Origin: Chlamydomonas reinhardtii
Lineage: Eukaryota > Chlorophyta > Chlorophyceae > Chlamydomonadales > Chlamydomonadaceae
NCBI RefSeq assembly: GCF_000002595.2
Contig: NC_057019.1
Coordinates: forward strand, 2,890,753 to 2,954,752
Direction: 5' to 3'
Length of the DNA: 64,000 nt
Of the stretch, positions 11,373 to 22,734 are shown piece after piece. The notes beneath the pieces are model-generated. The model ran no database searches. It saw only the letters and a program-made list of their open reading frames with translations, and was not told the origin of the DNA. A program made the translations under genes and the position numbers. Each line of letters starts with the position of its first letter. Positions within the stretch are counted from its first letter, which is position 1.

Positions 11373-14300
11373 ATGCAGGCCGCCCTTCGCGCACCGGTCA
11401 CTGCGCCGGTATCAACGAAATGTCGTAGTGCGCCAATCACTGTTCGATGCCTAGGTACACAACTGCCCCGGCCAGCGGTGTCGGTGGCGGCCGGCGTGCA
11501 GTCGCGACAGGCTGTCGTGCCACGCCCACTGCAACATGCCTCACAGCAGCAACACGCTCGTGGAGAAAGTGTTATCGTAGCTTCTTCTGCTGCCAGCGTG
11601 CCGGCTGAGGCGCCGCAGTCGAACTGGAAGCTGCCGGTTTACATCGTGCTCTGGTGCGTGACGCGTTGAGACGTTCCGGCCGAGCTCCGGCCATAGCGCT
11701 GGCGGCACAGGGGTTTACACATGCATGCTGCAGGTATGCCTTTAACATCATCTTTAACATCGTCAACAAGTCAACGCTCAACACGTTCCCGTGCCCCTGG
11801 TTCATCGGGACATGGCAGCTGGGTGAGCAGGGCGGGCACAGGCGCAAAACGCCTGCAAACCAATCTGGGACGCACCGAGAGAGGTTCAGCTGCACACGTG
11901 ACAACTGTGTACCTCTCACTCGAAGCGTTTCCGGGAAGCCTCGCGCATTCCGCGCGCGCCAACCCGCATTGCTCACGAGGACCCAATGCACCACTCATCA
12001 TTCCGCTCCAGTAATCTATCTCCACCATGCCCAAGCACGTACCCCTGCTGTGTCTAGCTAGCTGCCATGGTAGCCACGCGTCATTCAGCCGGGCCTGCTC
12101 ACCCACCCCCACACGCGCAGTCGCCAGCGGCCTGTTCATGGCGTTCCTGTGGATCACCCGCCTGCACCCCGTGCCCAAGGTGAGCAGCGCCCGTGCGCCC
12201 GCTTGCTTGCCTGCCCGCCTACCTGCATGGTCGCCCACCAGGCTGTCTACCTTCCCGCATGTCTGCCTGCATCCCTACCTGCCTAGGAAGACTACAGTGC
12301 TTGCACTCGCACACCCCACATTGGGCAGACCGCTTGAGCGGCGCATGGGACGCAGCCACTCACACACCCGAGCTCACGGCAACGCCCTCCGGTGCTCCCT
12401 TCCCTCCGCCTGACCCCTCCCTCTTCCTCCGCACCTTTTCTCCCGTCCGCTCCCTCCTGCAGGTGGACTCCAAGTTTTTCATGGCGCTGATGCCCGTGGC
12501 GCTGTTCCACACCGTGGGCCACATCGCCGCAGTGGTCAGCTTCAGCCAGATGGCGGTCAGCTTCACGCACATCGTCAAGTCGGCTGAGCCGGTCTTCAGC
12601 GTGGCGCTCAGCGGGCCGCTGCTGGGCGTGGGCTACCCCTGGTGGGTGCGGGCTGGGGCGAGGGGTGCGGCGAGGGGAGGGATGTTGTTTGCACGATTCT
12701 CCAGGACATGAGGACGGATGACAAGACGTGCGTGGGGCAGGAGACGCCAAGACGCATGACCCGACAAGCTGTAGGGGGGCGGCCAACAAGGGCAGGCGGG
12801 GAGGGAACGGGGGAGGGAGGGGACCAGAAGGACGGCTGAACGGAGACCGGTATGGGATGAGATAGGGCGCGGCTGCTGGAGTGGGAGTGTGCGTGTGCGG
12901 GTGCACGTTGATGGCGTGGCAGGGAGGAGGGGTGGAAGGGGACAGGGGGTATGCGTCTGTTGATGGTGAAGAGGAAAGCGCAGGGATGCAGGAAATCAGT
13001 GGCTATGTGCAGAGGACAGGGCACGGGTGTGAAGGTGGAGGGTGACAGCGCAGGGAGCGGCGATGTAGATTAGGGAGCCGGGGAAGAGGGGCGCGAGGGT
13101 CAAGGGGGAAAGGGCGGGAAAGGGCAGTTGGCAGTGATGGGTAGAAGGTGGTGAAGGGGCCACACCGTATGCTGGCGAGCCTGGCACACGGGAAGCTAAA
13201 TATCACAACGCGGACCTCCAACTGCATGCCACTGCTTGGCATATCTTTCGTTGCCAACCCCCGCTCTGCTGCCTGCCGGCCTCAGGTACGTGTGGGCGTC
13301 GCTGCTGCCCATCGTGGCGGGCTGCTCGCTGTCGGCCATGAAGGAGGTGAGCAGAAGAGCGGGGGGGGGGCGGAGAGCAGGAGGGCAACAGCGGCGTGGG
13401 GCGTGGAGAGCAGACGGAAGCACGGGAGTTGGCTAGGTCAGAGGCGCTGGTTCTAGGGGCCCAAACTGGGAGTGGAGCTCGCGGGCAGGGGCGGGGCTTG
13501 AGGAGCTGGCGGCCGAGCAACATGCGGCTGGTGTGGCCCCAGACTGCAAGCCAGGGCAGGGGCCTTGCTCGGCCCCCGTCCCGGCATCCCAGCTCCCTTC
13601 CTCTCCGTCTAAGCGGCGTCCTACCTCCTGCTGCCAGGTGTCGTTCGCCTGGAGCGGCTTCAACAATGCCATGATCAGCAACATGGGTATGGTGCTGCGT
13701 AACATCTACTCCAAGAAGTCGCTCAACGACTACAAGGTGCGAGGGAGGAGGAGCGCGAAGGGCAATGGGCGTGGGTGGGGTAGCGGGGCAGGGGGGACAG
13801 CGGCATGGCATCTAAGATGCGGCATGGGGGAAGCAGCTGAACCGTGTCCACAAGACAGCATTTGGTTTCATTGTCCATCAGTACTGGCGTCTTGTCCAGT
13901 GTCCGCAAAGCGCATGCGCATGCCAGCAAGTCCCCACTCCGCCCATACCCCCAACCCACTTCAACAATGTGTATGCCCCTGCAACTCCTTGTCTCCTGAC
14001 CGCGCAGCACATTGACGGCATCAACCTGTTCGGCCTCATCTCCCTCGCCTCGCTCATCTACTGCGTGCCCGCCTCGCTGTACTTTGAGAGCGGCATCTGG
14101 AAGGGCATGTGGGAGGCCAGTGTGGCCAAGACCGGCGAGTGGGGCACGGCGCAGCTGCTGCTGTGGGGTGGCTTCTTCTACCACCTGTACAACCAGGTGC
14201 GTGTGGGGAGGGGGGCGGGGCGGCGGCGATCTGGGGGCGCGGTGGAGGGAGCGAAGGGGCAGGGTTTCAGGGGCCCAGGGGTGGGTGCAGGAAATGTCTC

Positions 14301-14838
14301 GTGCATCTCGCGCGCCGGAGGCGATGCGGGGCCTGAGGACAGGGGCGGGATTGGGCGAGGGGCAATCCTTGAGAGTTTGCAGTGCTGGCCAAGTGGTGGC
14401 CTTGGCCTGTTGGCGCAGGGATGGGAGAGGGCGATGCCGATGTGGGTCGGGAGCATGGGGACGGGACCGCCGCGACTCCGCCCGCACACGAGCAACCTCA
14501 GCCTCGCCTCCTTCCCCCTTGATCTCACTCACTCCTCATCCTTCCTCCCTGCCTCTCCCCTCCCACCATCCATGGCGTGCCCCGCACACGCGCACACGCA
14601 GCTGTCGTACATGGTGCTGGACCAGGGCATCAGCCCCGTCACCTTCAGCGTGGGCAACACCATGAAGCGCGTGGCGGTGGTGGTGTCGTCCGTCATGTTC
14701 TTCAAGAACCCCGTGTCCGGCTTGAACTGGATCGGCTCCTTCATCGCCATCCTGGGCACCTACCTGTACAGCCTGGCCACGGACCGGTACGCGGACGAGA
14801 AGAAAAAGGCGGCGGCGGCAGCCAAGAAGGCGCAGTAA
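11373..14838 (+). CDS. Plastid sugar-phosphate/phosphate translocator (TPT/GPT family)
   Basis: Eight exons, 397 aa: 11373-11653, 11734-11822, 12121-12179, 12463-12641, 13286-13346, 13638-13736, 14008-14196, 14602-14838. Residues 1-75 look like a chloroplast transit peptide (Ala, Ser, Arg, Gln-rich, few acids). The rest is the ten-helix transporter of the inner envelope, which exchanges phosphorylated sugars for inorganic phosphate. Family landmarks are NIVNKSTLN, HTVGH, VSFTHIVKSAEP, FYHLYNQ and GNTMKRVAVV; the lysines and the Lys-Arg pair are the phosphate-binding residues known from the structurally studied triose-phosphate member. Wording such as VSFTHIVKSAEP and FSVGNTMKR is closer to glucose-6-phosphate (GPT) and pentose-phosphate members than to classical plant TPT, so substrate choice is left open. 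It lies directly upstream of a starch synthase on the same strand. The lysine/alanine tail is typical. Confidence 0.93.
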
Positions 14839-15986
14839 AGGAAGCGGGGCGGATGGAGGGGAGGCATGGAGGGGAGGAGCAGGAGCCGGACGGGGATGGT
14901 GGTGAGGGGATGATGTTAAGGGGCTGGTGGAGGTGGAGGGAGCATGTTGTTTGTATACGATGACCGAACACCCCGGGTTATGGCTGTCAGGTACGTGCTC
15001 TTGATGGCCGGCGCTTTGACGAAAGCACGGCAAGGGAATAACAGCGCTGCGGCGTGCAGTCTCGCAGTTGGCACCCCTTATGTTTGACAAGGTCGAGTTG
15101 GGTGTGTTGCGTGCCCTGGCTACATGTATAACGTACACATATTGTCTAGTATGAATCCGCTGTTTGGCGTGTTCATCTTCTGCTAGGTTGTCAGACTTGA
15201 GGGCACGAGTGAGTACCATAAGATTACTGTCGGCGCAGCAACGAAATGCACGGTCAAGGTTGGGCTCGCACCGTGTGACCGTGCCGCCGCATAGGCGAGG
15301 CGCAGCGTTGAGGACGCCATGGCTACTAATCAAGGTCAAGCACGGGCTGAACTGAAGATTGTGATGAGGGTCTGAGAGTTGGCTGTCAGGACCACGATGG
15401 GGTTGTCCGCCTGGCCTGTTGCGCGGGTGCAGGGGAAGGGTGTTGCACGAGCCTTGTCAGCCAGATTCAGCGACGCTGCTGCTGGTAGCACATCAGTTTC
15501 ATCGCCATTGAAAGGGAACAAGCGGGGCTTGCCAAAGCGGCACTTGCTGGCGTTTGCCATTGCCGATGTCTCGTCTTCCTGTGACAGCCTCTCCTTAAAG
15601 CAGCGCCTTGATACTTTAGGCATAGCCAGGGTACTTTAGAATGCCGAGCGCGAGCCATTCAAGCCGTCGGCGATCGGCTCATCGCGATGGACGGCCCAGG
15701 GCGTAGTGTCAGCTGACACCTTACCCCTGCATAAACTCCCTGGCTCTATCAATAATAGCAAGACTCAACTTAACACTGTGTTCTACGGACCACTCCTTTG
15801 TTTCTAGGCTACCTCGTGCAGTAGAAGTCATCGTTTAGTACTTGTTCGCCGGAATTCGCTTATTCGCTTTCTTGTTTCCCTATCAATTTGTTCCTCTCCC
15901 ACTATCGTTGGCCCTCGTTGACGATCAAACTTCCTGACCTGCAAGGGTTTGAACCCAAATATTGACCTGCGGCGAGCTGCGAGGCA
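14839..15986. other. Intergenic region between translocator and starch synthase
   Basis: Translocator 3' UTR followed by the starch synthase promoter. An open stretch around 15380-15640 has no family motif on either strand, and I cannot tie it to a neighbour through splice phases. Upstream starch synthase exons here cannot be excluded. Confidence 0.4.
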
Positions 15987-18900
15987 ATGAAGCTTCATCC
16001 AGCGGGATTCAGTCAGCAACGTGTTCTATGCAGCCAAACGCAGTCACGGAAAGTCGTGCCGTCGTGCCCGAGTCAGCTCAAGGGCCTGATTCGGAGTCAC
16101 CGAATGGTTCGTAGCGCCGTCGCCCTGGTGGGTCCCGTCGCGTTCTGGGTACACAAGGTTACAAGTGGATACTACCTAGACTTGCGTATGGCCTGCCCGG
16201 CTGATGATGCCCTCGGAGCGGCTGTCGACATGGCATGCCGCGGCGCACCGCGAACGGACTGCGGCTCCGGCACCGTGGCTGTTGGGCAGGATGCGGAAAT
16301 GAGCAGCTTGGAGCAGCCATGGCTGTTTGTGGGGTTGGCGAGGCTAAATCGTAAACCTGCACTGCAGGACGGGCCCGGCACGGCCACGGAGAGCAACCCA
16401 GATAAGCAACCAGCAGTGCAGCTGATCGCCCAGGATGGCGACCTTCTCAGCAATCTGGACGACAAAGTCCAGGTTGGTGCAAAGCCGCAATATGTCTGCA
16501 AGCTGCTTGGTGTGCACACTCCTTGCCTCGCTATTTTGGGGTGGGGCGTGCATTCGTGGGGGCGCTAGCCCTTAGCGACCCTTGACGAGGTTGTCCCGTC
16601 ACTCAGGAGTGTCCTGTGCGATGACAGGTGGCTGTGGCGCAGCCGTCATACACTGTGCGCATTCTATACCGCAGTCGTGGCACGCCTTTGCAAGATGCGT
16701 CCGACATCTGGTAAGGCCAGCAAAACGCTGCGGCCGTGTGGAGGCTTGATGGTATCAGCTTGTCAGGGCATCATACCTCAGCACGGGAAGCTGGTCAGCG
16801 GGCTATGGAAATCTGATACCGTGTGTGCCGTGCACTTACCCGCGATCATTCAGGGCACACATGGGGCACAGCGGCTGGCAGTACAAGCTGGACGTGAAGC
16901 TGGAGCGCCAGAGCGAGGACCCGCAGGCAGGTTCTTATTGGAAATGGTGGATGGGGCTCAATCGGTGTGATCGACCGACGTGCTCAAACAGCTGTACCAT
17001 CAGTAAAGAGTGCATGCACCATGTATACTGTAGGCATGGCAGGGCTCATACCTCATCCCCATCAAGCAACTGTCGGCGTCGTGGCACCTGGAGACCCAGA
17101 TGGTCTTCAAGGGGCTGGTGGGCGGGCACGAGAGGTAAGTGACGGAGGGTTTTAGTGTGCAAGTTGAATCTCGGGGTAACAGGAGCTTAGCGCTTTTTGA
17201 GGTGCAGGATACGCGTTGGAGGGGTACGCATGTTCGAGCATTGTGCAGAGGACAGCAAGCGGGTTCGTAACGTTTGGCTCGACTTATCACTGATTTCAGG
17301 AAATCGCACACACAGGTGGGACAACAAGGGCGGTAGCAACTGGACCGTCGCGGTGGAGGTGGCGCCGGGTGTGGGCCTGGTGCAGGCGCTGAACCCGACA
17401 TACGCGTCTACCCGGGAGCTGGTGAGTAGGCACCCTGGTCGATAGATGGGACGTTCGTAGGAGTTACAGAGGTGTGGACTCACGCAGTACAGTACTTCCA
17501 CATGTTCTAATCTGTACCATCGACAGCAGCACCAATCCTAGCTATACAGTGTCCCTAAACGTACCCTTCCCCGCATCTTGCTCCATGCAGACGAGCAGCC
17601 TGCTGCTGCGGCTGGAGGCGCTGGTGGCGGCGCGGTTGCTGACGCCAGAGCAGGGCAGTGTGCTGCGCGTGCTGGCGTGGCAGCACGACATGGGCCTGAT
17701 CAAGGCCTACCAGGAGATACGGAACAACAAGGACGAGCGGCAGGTGGCTGGCGTGCTGGCGGGGCGCTGCTCCTGGCTGCGGCCGCCCGGGCTCAACGTG
17801 GTGCACATCGCCAGCGAAATGGCGCCGGTGGCCAAGGTGCGGCGAGGGATCAAGCGATGGGTGGAGGGCACAGGGGGAACTGGGTCGGGCGGCATTGCGT
17901 GCGCGGTATGTCAGGTAGGATGCGTGCGGGGGCTTGCCATACATAGTTCTTCGGGCACATGGCAACCTTGGCTAAGGAGTTACGGGGCTCCTTTGGCTGT
18001 AAGGTTTGCTTGCTCGTGCTGCACAGGTGGGCGGCCTGGCGGACGTGACTGCGTCGCTGGCCAAGGCGCACCAGGCCTCGGGGCTGCTGACGGAAATCAT
18101 CCTGCCGAAGTACGACTGCATCAAGTACGGTGAGTGTTGTACGCGGCTGGGGCCTCGGGGTCAATCAGCCGCAGGGCTACGGCTGCAAGCGACACGCATT
18201 TGCATACCCACATATGTGATATGTCAAGTATGGAGCTTCAATTCCCCGCTGAAGTCTTCCACGCATGGCTATATGTGCAGACGACGTTAAGGAGCTGAAG
18301 AAGATGGCGACGCTGCACGTGCCGTGGGGCCCTGACCCCAACCGCACTATTGAGACATATGTGTGGAGCGGGCTGGTGGACGGGCTACCCGTCTACTTCA
18401 TCGAGCCCAACTGCAGCGAGCGGTGGGTGTCGCGGCCCCCCATCAGTGTTGCATGCCGATGCACCCGCTATGTGTATCAAATACTCTTTGCGTGGGGCAG
18501 ACTGAGGCTTATGGTGTTGTCCATATCGTTGCTGTGCAAAGGTATTTCTGGCGCGGCAAGTTCTACGGTGAACCGGACGACGGGGCGCGCTTCTCGTTCT
18601 TCTCGCGCGCGGCGCTGGAGTTCTTGGCGCAGCGGCAGCACGAGGCGCCCGACATCATCCACTGCCATGACTGGCAGGCTGCGGCAGTGGTGAGCAGCGG
18701 GCCAGTGTACGCAGCGCCCGTGATGGCGAGTTTGTGCGGTGCACAGGGAGAGCCTGGTGTTGCAGAGGAGGGGACAGCTCAGTCTTGCGCCAGACAGCGC
18801 ACATATACTGACCAACAACATTTTATGCTGATGCAGGGGCCATTGCTGAAGGAGACGTACCGGGCCTCAGGCCTGGCCCGCACGCGTGCGGTGCTTACCA

Positions 18901-20849
18901 TCCACAACATGGCCTTCCAGGTAGGTGGGTGGGAGGAAGATCCATTTTTTGGAGTGGTTTTGGAAATCTCGCTGAGCTCGCCCCATGACCAGCCCATACT
19001 TCTATTGTCGCGTGCACGGTAATCAGCCTTAAAGGGGCCTTGCGTACGGTAACTTGCCACGCATTACTCCATTCCAGTTCGCTGGGGTAACATGAAGGCT
19101 GTATCACATACAAGACAACGATTCCGTAAATCGGTGGTCCACACATTTGTACGCAGGGCCACCTGAACGGCGCCTTCCTGCAACACATGGGCCTCACGCC
19201 GCGCGCCGCGCACGTCACGTCCCCCGACATCATGCTCGATGGCAACGCGCCACCGCCCGCCCCCGCCAACAACAGCGGCAACCCCTACGGCCACATGTGG
19301 CTCAACCTGCTCAAGGTGCGGCACCGAAACAATGCACTCCGTCTCTCCTGGTGTGCCGCCATGCAATCAATCCCGCTTGAACGTATGCGTGTGTGTATGT
19401 ACATACGTGTACGTGCCCCGTGCAGGGCGCCATCGTGTACGCGGACCGCATCACAACAGTGTCGCCGACCTACGCCAACGAGGTGCTGGGCGAGGAGGGC
19501 AAGGGCCTGCAGCACATGCTGCAGCGCCACCGCCACAAGCTGGCGGGTGTGCTGAACGGCCTCGACTATGAGGTGGGTGTGTGCCGGCGCGAGGCGGCGA
19601 GGGACCGAATGTGGTTGCGGAGCTCGCGCATTACCATGGGCTCCTCCGATACCCTAGTGTTCCTATCACTGCAGACGTGGAACCCCGCCACGGACCCGTG
19701 CCTGCCGGCGCACTTCACGTCGGAGGACCTCAGTGGCAAGCGGGCATGCAAGGCCGCGCTACTGCGGGAGCTTGGGCTGCCCTTCGACGGCGTGCTGCCG
19801 GGTTCCAATGGCCATGACAGCAACGGGAACGGGAACGACAGTGGGTCGCCGTGGGGACCGAACGGTCGGCCGCTGATCGCCATCGTGAGCCGCCTGACGC
19901 AGCAGAAGGGGCTGCACCTGATGAAGGCGGGACTGAAGGCGGCAGTGGCGGCGGGAGCTCAGGTGGTGGTGCTTGGAACCGCGCCTGACCCCAAGGTATG
20001 GTTGAGGTGTTGTGCCTTGCGCCGGCTCATGGCTTGCATGCATTTCCAACCGGGTGCCTGTGGCCCGCCCTCCATGGAGCTCAATGCTTCCCTGGTTTCC
20101 TCCCGCCGCCGTCGCTGTACGACAGGACCAGGCAGAGTGGGAGGCGTTGGCCAAGGAGGTGGGCGCGGGCGGCGACGCGCGCATCGTGCTGCGGCACGAC
20201 GAGGCCATGAGCCACCGCATCTTCGCCGCCAGCGACATGCTGCTGGTGCCCTCCATGTTCGAGCCGTGCGGCCTCACGCAGGTGCGCGGGGCTGGGGTCC
20301 GTGTTGCGCTCACAATTGTGTCGTTGCTACACTAGTGTCTAGTGGCAATGGGATCAGGGCCAAAACACTCGCCGTACTTCCCTGGTGTGACTGCAGCTTA
20401 TTGCGCTGCGTTACGGCACGGTGCCAGTGGTGCGTGAGACGGGCGGGCTGGCTGACACGGTGCGCGACGTCGCCAAGGCAATGCCAGAGCACGAGAAGAA
20501 CGGCTTCACGTTCACGGCCAAGGATGCGCCGGCGGTGGAGCACGCGCTGCAGCGGGCTATCAACGCCTACAGGTGAGGGCGGCACCCCGTTTCCACTCTG
20601 CGCGGGATTCAGCGTCTTGCATAGCTTATGAGCAGGTTGCACTCGTAATGCCTGGCGCTGAGACGGGCGTGCTTCATCGCCAGACCACACTCCAACTTGC
20701 TACGGATTCCGTGCATACGCCTACTGCGTCACAGGGACGGACGCACGTGGTGGCAGCAGGAGCTGATGCCGCGTATCATGCGGCAGGACTTCGGCTGGAC
20801 GCAGTCGGCCAGCACCTACCAGCGCATCTACAACGAGGCCATGCACTAG
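15987..20849 (+). CDS. Starch synthase (GT5), SSIII/SSIV-like, with CBM
   Basis: Sixteen exons, 878 aa: 15987-16472, 16628-16710, 16854-16926, 17043-17134, 17316-17421, 17591-17836, 18027-18129, 18281-18422, 18542-18689, 18837-18920, 19157-19315, 19426-19572, 19675-19995, 20126-20281, 20397-20572, 20735-20849. It transfers glucose from ADP-glucose to alpha-1,4-glucan in the plastid. Residues 165-265 form a CBM25/53-type starch-binding module (SGW, then [11 protein letters not shown]). A helical linker follows, then the GT5 domain from about 345 ([13 protein letters not shown]) and the GT1 half from about 640. The ADP-glucose loop KVGGL is interrupted by an intron (AK | VGGL). Other landmarks are [36 protein letters not shown] and [15 protein letters not shown] and FYGEPDD resemble SSIV; the CBM resembles SSIII. 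Start and first exon are uncertain. The intron after 16926 appears to use a GC donor. Confidence 0.88.
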
Positions 20850-21744
20850 AGGGGGCGGAACTGCGCGCGGGCGGTAAGCGGCAGCACCTGATGTTACTGG
20901 TGAGCGACAGCACCTCCCGTCTGCGCTGATCAATAGTCAGTAGCTGTTCACGGACTCAACTGCCTAGCTGGCATGTTGAGTTCACAGCGGGTAGAATAGT
21001 GGCACGTGTTGTGGCACGCAATTGGCGTGCCAAACGCTCGCCCGTGTCAAGTAATGTGCAATGTGCAGGTGTTCGTTTGTGGTGAGATGGCGGCAGGCCG
21101 TTTGAGAGCGTCGGGTGTGTTTGGAAAGGTGGCGCGCTCCTGTCGCGCAAGACTCTGTGGGCGCGCGTGTCCCAAGTTAGGCAGACGTGTGACCAGGATT
21201 GGTGAAGAGTTACGCAGCCCTGTTTGCCCTGCAGGTCATAGTCTAGGATAGGACACAGCAAGGCTGTGAAAATGTACCTGCCTGCTGGAACTTTCCAAAG
21301 CCATCATAAACGCAGGGTGCGAATGCCCCAGCCGCAATTTTTTCCGCTTATTATCTGAAATCTGCCCAGGATGATGTGCCTGGGCATGTGGTACGGCGTG
21401 AAGGTGAACTGGAATGACCATAGTGAATGGTGGGCAAAGAGTGGGGTGGCGGGTGCGGCAGATTGCTTCCCACCGCCCCTAAATGAGTGTGGCACGGTAC
21501 TGGTGATTGGGCAGTCAGCAGCGTGGTCCGATGTCTGTGCTGCTTGGTAGTGTTAAAGGTGTCCTTCGTGCAGCGTGGCCATGGGCTGACCGGGTCTAGG
21601 CGTAAGAGCTGTAGCGCTGGAAGTGAATGCAGACATTCTTGCAGGTGTTCAAAGTGGCCCAAACTACGGCGCCAAACACAATGCCTTGGCAGCCGCAAGC
21701 TAGTGATCAAAGTGAGGACCGGACGTCACGTGTCGCGTCGAGCC
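20850..21744. other. Starch synthase 3' UTR and intergenic DNA
   Basis: No further exon is supported. I found no TGTAA before the one at about 21744-21748, which lies at the border of the repeat copy described next; the true poly(A) site is unknown. Confidence 0.35.
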
Positions 21745-22130
21745 TGTAAATTAACAAGAAAAGGTGGCTCTCCCTTGCAAGGGAAAAGTGGGCTGAGCCC
21801 ACGCCACGTCCTCCGTCTGAGGCCGAAGGTTCCGATACTAGCCTCATCTCCCGGACATAGCCGGGGTCGGTTTGTGCAGGCACCGCCCGCCATATGTGCC
21901 CAGTCGCGCCCAGCTATCAAGCACTAGTGCAGCAGGCAGCAGGCCAACCAGACAGCAAGGAAAACACCCCTGCCGCTGCAGCCGACTGCCCGCTACGCCA
22001 TGCTCGTCAGCACAGGTCGCTAACCAGACAACACCGGCAGGTCTCAACCTGCGCGCCGGCGCCGCTTTGAAGGCGGCGCCGCGCTGTCCTCCTCCACGTG
22101 GCCTTGCCCGCCCCCTCTGCTCCGAACATG
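21745..22130 (-). mobile_element. 3' end of a dispersed repeat (LINE-like), copy A
   Basis: Read on the minus strand, this matches the element at 50440-50815: a GC-rich end of a frame (its basic tail ends KRRRRAG-stop), a spacer, then a block starting AAACCGACCCCGGCTATG, a hairpin GTGGGCTCAGCCCAC (plus-strand 21788-21802) and a second hairpin CCCTTGCAAGGG (21772-21783). It is older or more diverged than copies B and C, with several indels. Assignment to a LINE-type retroelement is inferred from shared 3' ends with different 5' limits; no reverse transcriptase is present in the window. Confidence 0.6.
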
Positions 22131-22400
22131 CGCGCCGCCACTGCCGCTGGGCCCAGGGCCGCCCGTGCCGCCGCCACCACCGGGCCCAACGCCGTGGCCG
22201 CTGCTGTTGCCGCCGGTAGGCGCGGTGCCACCGCCGCCGCCACCGCCGTCTCCAGGCCCTGCACCGCCGCCACCGCCGCCGCCACCGCCGCCGCCAGGCC
22301 CTGCACCGCCACCGCCGCCAGCAGGTCGCAGTACTTTTTGTCGACGCAGGCAGGCAGGCAGGCAGGCACGGACAGGGGCCGTGCTGTAAATTAAAGAATG
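22131..22400. repeat. GC-rich CCG/CCA array and CAGG tetranucleotide run
   Basis: Imperfect tandem repeats of CCGCCGCCACCGCC blocks with CCAGGCCCTGCA interruptions (about 22165-22325) are followed by a GCAG/GGCA tetranucleotide run at about 22347-22371. It adjoins repeat copy A and may belong to its 5' side or to RCC1 3' flank. Pro-rich readings of this tract carry no other coding sign. Confidence 0.6.
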
Positions 22401-22734
22401 GCGCCAACAACCATCATTGGTGTGGTCCTCGTAGGTCCTCCACTAGGAGCCGCTACTTGGCAGCTGCCCCGGCCGCTTCCACCTCCCGCCCACACTAATG
22501 GCTTGCGTCCATGACCGAGCCACCTGCAACACAGCCGGGGGAACACGGTGTTGGGAGAGTGGCAAGGCGCCGAGGCGCTGCGTTGCACCAAGTCAACAAG
22601 CCTGGCGGTAACGGGTTGCCACGCTGCTGGCTGTCCTGCACCGAGCTCCCCTGGTTCTGCCGTTGACCTCCAAGCCGTCAGCTGTCCATTTCTGAGCTCG
22701 ATTTGCATATCTGCATCCACGCATCACAGCTTAC

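Noticed and set aside
15379-15639. Possible extra gene or upstream starch synthase exon
   Set aside because: Both strands are open but neither has a motif, and no donor joins the exon at 15987 in a supportable way.
15935-15965. tRNA T-arm-like GGGTTTGAACCC
   Set aside because: The flanks do not form a 5-bp T stem with a 7-base loop, and no acceptor stem or anticodon arm can be drawn on either strand.
22165-22389. Proline-rich open frame suggesting a cell-wall protein
   Set aside because: Pure by-product of the CCG/CCA tandem repeat; no signal peptide, start context or splice partner.
22678-22734. Short last exon of the RCC1 gene ending at 22678
   Set aside because: It would need an intron of about 24 bases, too short for this genome; other last exons below 22700 are possible but undecided.
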